The notes under the pieces are model-generated. The model had not been told where the DNA came from, ran no database searches, and worked only from the letters and a program-made list of their open reading frames with translations. From an uncultured Selenomonadaceae bacterium (GTDB lineage: Bacteria; Bacillota; Negativicutes; Selenomonadales; Selenomonadaceae), in NCBI GenBank assembly GCA_905236595.1, contig CAJORE010000321.1:1-5201 (forward strand): a stretch of DNA of 5,201 nt, given 5' to 3'. Shown here piece by piece: positions 1 through 5,201 of the stretch. The first letter of the stretch is position 1. Each line of letters begins with the position of its first letter. Both the position numbers and the translations under genes were made by a program.

Positions 1-46
1 CCTTAATATCCCATAGAATTTGTGATTGAGCCGAAATTATTTTCAT
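1..46 (-). CDS. N-terminus of an unidentified downstream gene (partial)
   Basis: An ATG at 46-44 overlaps the TGA stop of the membrane protein gene (45-43) in the classic ATGA arrangement. It opens a frame that stays open to the window edge, reading MKIISAQSQILWDIK. I see no convincing Shine-Dalgarno sequence directly upstream, which fits translation by ribosomes terminating on the preceding gene. Only 15 codons are visible, so no family can be assigned. The call rests on the overlap geometry and the open frame; a chance ATG at a stop codon is possible. If real, the gene probably shares an operon with the membrane protein. Confidence 0.5.
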   Translation of the reverse strand, partial: MKIISAQSQILWDIK

Positions 47-1854
47 AGGCGATGTTCGCGCCATACTTGCCATATAAACGCCATTAGAACAAGCAACGAA
101 AAAATTTCGGCAATTTGCCACGATAATTTTCCGACATAGCGTACCGTCACATTATGTTCGCCGGCCGACACAACGACGTGCATAATATGCAAATCACCGT
201 CGATAAGCGCCAAGCTGTTGTCGTTTTCGTCGGTGGCTTCATAGAGCGGATAATAAAACAGCGGCAAGCGCACGGTGGTTTCTTGGGGAGCGTTTACGGT
301 GAACGTAATTTTTGTGCCGTGTTTGGCGTAGGCCGAGATAATATTGTGCGGCTCTGTTTTGTCGGGCGGGAAAAGTTGCGCGGCGGTTTCGGTCAAGGAT
401 AACAATACCGTCGGACCCAGTGCCGAATGGGAATCGGCGTAAGCGTAGTCGGCATAGAACACGGTGACATTTACGGGATTGTCGGCACCGCGTTCAAGGT
501 CAATAGTTTGTTTTACGGTTAAATCTCCGTAAACTTTTGCCGACTCGTCAAGGGGGGCATGGGTATCGGGAAGGGTGAGTTTGGCTAACGCATCGCGCCA
601 CGTTGTTTGTTCGTAAATAACTTGCGGACGCCAAAAGGAATCCATTTTCAGCATCGGCGAAAATAACGTCCCCATGTTTAGCGTCGTTATGAATAACAAG
701 CTCACGACGATAAGCCGCTTATTTCGGTCGCAAACATATTCGACGGCAACGGCGGCGGCAACGGCCAACGCTACGGCTCCCCACATCATTATGCGGTACG
801 AAAATTGCATGATCGCCAAAGCGCGGCTTAGCGGAGCAATGTTGTCAACGGTTGCCCATGGGAATAAATCCGACCAGAAATACAACGAGAAGAGACCTAA
901 CGTCAGCCCGACAACAAACGCCGTTTCATTGCGCGAAGAAACGTAACGCCGATTGGTGAAACATTCTTTGAGGCGCAGTCCGCCGTAAAGAATGATAAAC
1001 AGTACGACGGCAATACCGACAAAGCCGTGCAAACCGATTATATCCGCCGGACTTAGGCGACTGCCGGCAAAGTGATCGAAAACTTTGCTTTGCGTAACGC
1101 TCTTTATGACAAAATCATATTGTCCGTAAAAATCGACAAAGGGCAAGTAAAACCAAACATTGAGACAAGCGGTGAAAAAAACGGCTTTGACTAAACCGCC
1201 GAGAACTTTTTTGTTGGTTAGATGCGGTATTGATATTAACAAAATGAGCGCCAAGACGACCGTAAGCATGAGTGTGCTTATTATATGCGCGGATGCCACG
1301 CCGGTAAAACCGACCACGATAAGTGGCCAGTATTTGGGATCGCGCCGCAACGTCAGCCACAATCCGACGGCGGCAAGCGGCAAAAAGGCCATCGCCAGAG
1401 CTTCGCCGACGGCGGCACGGGAGTAAACGTTGATGAGACGATACAAAAAACTGCCGTATATAACGGCGACGATACTGCCGGTTCGCCAGGACGAAAAAAG
1501 CCGAACAAAGGCAAATTGCGCTATGAATAGAGTGGCAAGATTTATGAGTACGCCAAAAATTTTGTAGCTTGCCGTCAAGGATAATCCTAAATGGCAAAGC
1601 GTCGCCGGTATATAAAAAAACAAATCGGGGTAAAATATGCCTACCGGGTACCCGTAACCGTTCATGAACCAGCCGTACATTTTGACAGGGAAGTGTTCGG
1701 CGGCAAATCCGTCGGCAAGACCGGCAATACGCCCCAAGTGAAAGGCGATGTCATGACCGATGATTAGTTTGTCGTAAAAAAAAGGTGCGCTCAGTATTAG
1801 ACCGAATATAAGTACCACGAGTTGCCAAAAGCGTTTCTCCTCGGAACAAAGCAT
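43..1854 (-). CDS. Polytopic membrane protein, PTPS-related / YfhO-like (putative GT-C-type fold)
   Basis: This 603-residue integral membrane protein resembles the family named '6-pyruvoyl-tetrahydropterin synthase-related, membrane' and the neighbouring YfhO-like proteins. Despite the name, these are not pterin enzymes; many look like GT-C glycosyltransferases, and the substrate is unknown. I count about 12-13 hydrophobic segments: one at roughly 10-27, a dense series from about 78 to 397, and a last one near 577-597. A hydrophilic, beta-rich region at about 400-575 probably lies outside the membrane. Recognisable family motifs are GHDIAFHLGR (33-42) in the first extramembrane loop, NGYGYPVGIFYPDLFFYIP (65-83), SRAAVGEA (145-152), QFSYR (350-354) and LPLFYYPLY (530-538). 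H34/D35 sit where GT-C enzymes carry an acidic residue after the first helix, which is an inference. The ATG at 1854 is the only reasonable start: the next Met is residue 59, and AAGGCGG lies 7 bases upstream. The gene follows uvrA after a 139-base spacer and ends in an ATGA overlap with the next gene. It is intact, with no frameshift seen. Confidence 0.8.
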   Translation of the reverse strand: MLCSEEKRFWQLVVLIFGLILSAPFFYDKLIIGHDIAFHLGRIAGLADGFAAEHFPVKMYGWFMNGYGYPVGIFYPDLFFYIPATLCHLGLSLTASYKIFGVLINLATLFIAQFAFVRLFSSWRTGSIVAVIYGSFLYRLINVYSRAAVGEALAMAFLPLAAVGLWLTLRRDPKYWPLIVVGFTGVASAHIISTLMLTVVLALILLISIPHLTNKKVLGGLVKAVFFTACLNVWFYLPFVDFYGQYDFVIKSVTQSKVFDHFAGSRLSPADIIGLHGFVGIAVVLFIILYGGLRLKECFTNRRYVSSRNETAFVVGLTLGLFSLYFWSDLFPWATVDNIAPLSRALAIMQFSYRIMMWGAVALAVAAAVAVEYVCDRNKRLIVVSLLFITTLNMGTLFSPMLKMDSFWRPQVIYEQTTWRDALAKLTLPDTHAPLDESAKVYGDLTVKQTIDLERGADNPVNVTVFYADYAYADSHSALGPTVLLSLTETAAQLFPPDKTEPHNIISAYAKHGTKITFTVNAPQETTVRLPLFYYPLYEATDENDNSLALIDGDLHIMHVVVSAGEHNVTVRYVGKLSWQIAEIFSLLVLMAFIWQVWREHRL

Positions 1855-1861
1855 ATTATGA

Positions 1862-1868
1862 CCGCCTT
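1862..1868 (-). promoter_or_regulatory. Ribosome binding site of the membrane protein gene
   Basis: On the minus strand AAGGCGG lies 7 bases before the ATG at 1854. It follows the 10-bp hairpin of 1877-1904 by 8 bases, so that hairpin would sit just upstream of the initiation region without covering it. Confidence 0.6.
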
Positions 1869-1876
1869 AAAATATT

Positions 1877-1904
1877 TACGGGCAAGACAAGAGCCTTGCC
1901 CGTA
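1877..1904 (-). terminator. Perfect 10-bp stem-loop after uvrA: weak terminator or leader hairpin
   Basis: On the minus strand TACGGGCAAG pairs perfectly with CTTGCCCGTA across an 8-base loop (GCTCTTGT). It lies about 90 bases after the uvrA stop and 22 bases before the start of the membrane protein gene. In transcription order the stem is followed by AATATTTTAAGG, which is A/T-rich but not a proper U run, so rho-independent termination would be weak at best. On the plus strand no T tract follows either. Alternatives are a partial terminator with read-through, an mRNA-stabilising or processing hairpin, or an attenuator-like structure in the 5' leader of the membrane gene. Confidence 0.5.
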
Positions 1905-1963
1905 CATCAGGCACCACTATCAATCGTTTGTTGCCGACTGCTGCGCCTTGGGTGCGGCAGTCG
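1900..1963. repeat. Intergenic structured element, copy B
   Basis: This stretch shares ordered blocks with 5132-5196. Read on the plus strand these are CCGTA (1900-1904), AGGCA (1909-1913), TGTTGCCG (1929-1936), a 14-base non-conserved core (1937-1950), then GGTGCGGCAG (1951-1960) followed by any base and CG. Spacing between the last two blocks is identical in both copies. Within it, 1936-1947 pairs with 1951-1962 around a TTG loop: 12 pairs, two of them G-T wobbles on the plus strand, where it is more stable than on the minus strand. An alternative pairing is TGCCG with CGGCA. It may be a small palindromic repeat family (REP-like) or a conserved leader RNA. Two copies do not prove a family. 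Confidence 0.45.
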
Positions 1964-1993
1964 CTCCATAAAAGTGAGTGTTAAGAGGTACCT

Positions 1994-4817
<2,824 letters not shown>

Positions 4818-4825
<8 letters not shown>

Positions 4826-5114
4826 TAAAGGAATCCTTAAGCGTTTTGTCGCTGCCTTCGATATAGCGGATAAAAATATCGGGAGCGATGATCTCGTCAT
4901 CAATTTGCACAAAGCATTGATGAAGCTGAATGGATACCCACCGGCCGCTGTGGGGGTTATGAATGTCCTCGGCAAATTCTTCCATGTAGCGGGATTTGAA
5001 CATTTCTGCCGTGCTTTTGCTGCTGCTGATGTGCAGAACTTCGGAAAAAACATTTTCCTCGCCTGCGCCGTATTCGATTTTCATTACCGTAAACATCTTC
5101 ATGTTTTTCTTCAT
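4818..5114 (-). CDS. Small acidic soluble protein of unknown function, coupled to uvrA
   Basis: I do not recognise this 98-residue protein. It has no signal peptide, membrane segment or obvious metal site, and one cysteine (C67). By count it has 17 Asp/Glu and 11 Lys/Arg, so it is acidic. The pattern suggests a small alpha/beta fold: strands near 7-15 and 22-30, an amphipathic helix near 33-51 ([20 protein letters not shown]), then strands near 59-72 and 79-86. The ATG at 5114 is preferred because GGGAG sits 7 bases upstream; in-frame Met codons at residues 5, 7 and 11 are too far from it. The stop overlaps the uvrA start by 8 bases (ATGAGTAA), strong support for a real, translationally coupled gene rather than a chance frame. 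A regulatory or accessory role for uvrA is possible from position alone; simple operon packing is equally possible. Confidence 0.75.
4834..4838 (-). promoter_or_regulatory. Ribosome binding site that fixes the uvrA start
   Basis: AAGGA on the minus strand ends 8 bases before the ATG at 4825. It lies inside the last codons of the small upstream gene. This site decides for the 943-residue UvrA over the 76-residue N-terminal extension that the open frame would allow. Confidence 0.75.
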
Positions 5115-5121
5115 GGTAAGG

Positions 5122-5126
5122 CTCCC
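5122..5126 (-). promoter_or_regulatory. Ribosome binding site of the small gene
   Basis: GGGAG, within the purine-rich GAGAAAGGGAG, lies 7 bases before the ATG at 5114. It supports that start over the nearby in-frame Met codons at residues 5, 7 and 11. Confidence 0.7.
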
Positions 5127-5131
5127 TTTCT

Positions 5132-5196
5132 CCGTAAAAATAAAGGCATCTCTTATATGGGTGTTGCCGCCCGCCGTACTTTCGGTGCGGCAGACG
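5132..5196. repeat. Intergenic structured element, copy A
   Basis: This is the second occurrence of the block order seen at 1900-1963. On the plus strand: CCGTA (5132-5136), AGGCA (5144-5148), TGTTGCCG (5162-5169), a 14-base core (5170-5183), GGTGCGGCAG (5184-5193), then one base and CG. TGCCGC (5165-5170) pairs with GCGGCA (5187-5192), and CCG (5174-5176) pairs with CGG (5183-5185) inside it around a TACTTT loop, giving a GC-rich hairpin. It could be the terminator of a gene beyond the window edge, but on the minus strand no U run follows the stem directly; a T-rich stretch comes only about 25 bases later. The element ends 18 bases before the start codon of the small gene. Confidence 0.45.
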
Positions 5197-5201
5197 GTTA
5201 A

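Noticed and set aside
1115..1597. Open frame of about 160 codons inside the membrane protein gene
   Set aside because: It is an out-of-frame reading of the same strand, rich in Arg, Ser and Cys as expected for a shadow frame, with no family resemblance.
4826..5053. In-frame N-terminal extension of uvrA by 76 codons
   Set aside because: It overlaps almost the whole 3' half of the small gene, has no UvrA similarity, and the ATG at 4825 has a proper RBS and yields the standard N-terminus.
5152..5157. TATAAG as a -10 box for the small gene
   Set aside because: No acceptable -35 hexamer lies 16-18 bases upstream, where the sequence is GC-rich hairpin; copy B has no matching -10/-35 pair.
4826..5201. 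LexA / SOS box upstream of uvrA
   Set aside because: No GAAC-N4-GTTC or CTG-N10-CAG with the right flanks was found in the visible upstream region; the true promoter may lie beyond the window.

Overview
The window holds a compact bacterial gene cluster, with every supported gene on the minus strand. Base composition is balanced (near 50% GC by eye). The ribosome binding sites are good purine-rich Shine-Dalgarno sites, and gene ends overlap by 8 and 4 bases. The UvrA sequence and the PTPS-related membrane protein look Firmicutes-like, possibly Negativicutes (Phascolarctobacterium or Acidaminococcus type). That placement rests on impression rather than a database search and is low confidence.

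Layout in the direction of transcription (right to left): (1) positions 5115-5201 are a non-coding leader with a GC-rich hairpin and the RBS of the next gene. (2) 4818-5114 is a 98-residue acidic soluble protein I do not recognise. (3) 1994-4825 is a complete uvrA (943 residues), the damage-sensing ATPase of nucleotide excision repair; its start overlaps the end of the small gene by 8 bases. (4) 1855-1993 is a 139-base spacer with two hairpins. (5) 43-1854 is a 603-residue polytopic membrane protein of the PTPS-related / YfhO-like type, probably GT-C-like in fold. (6) 1-46 is the first 15 codons of another gene that starts inside the stop of the membrane gene (ATGA overlap) and runs out of the window.

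The small gene and uvrA look co-transcribed and translationally coupled, as do the membrane gene and the gene after it. The spacer between uvrA and the membrane gene could separate two transcription units or be a read-through site. No mechanistic link between DNA repair and the membrane protein can be seen, so their adjacency may be incidental.

No mobile element, CRISPR array, tRNA, rRNA or defence system is visible. The least-explained signals are: an intergenic element present twice (1900-1963 and 5132-5196), each copy just upstream of a gene, with conserved blocks around a diverged 14-base core; a perfect 28-bp palindrome inside uvrA (4398-4425); and the unknown small gene coupled to uvrA.
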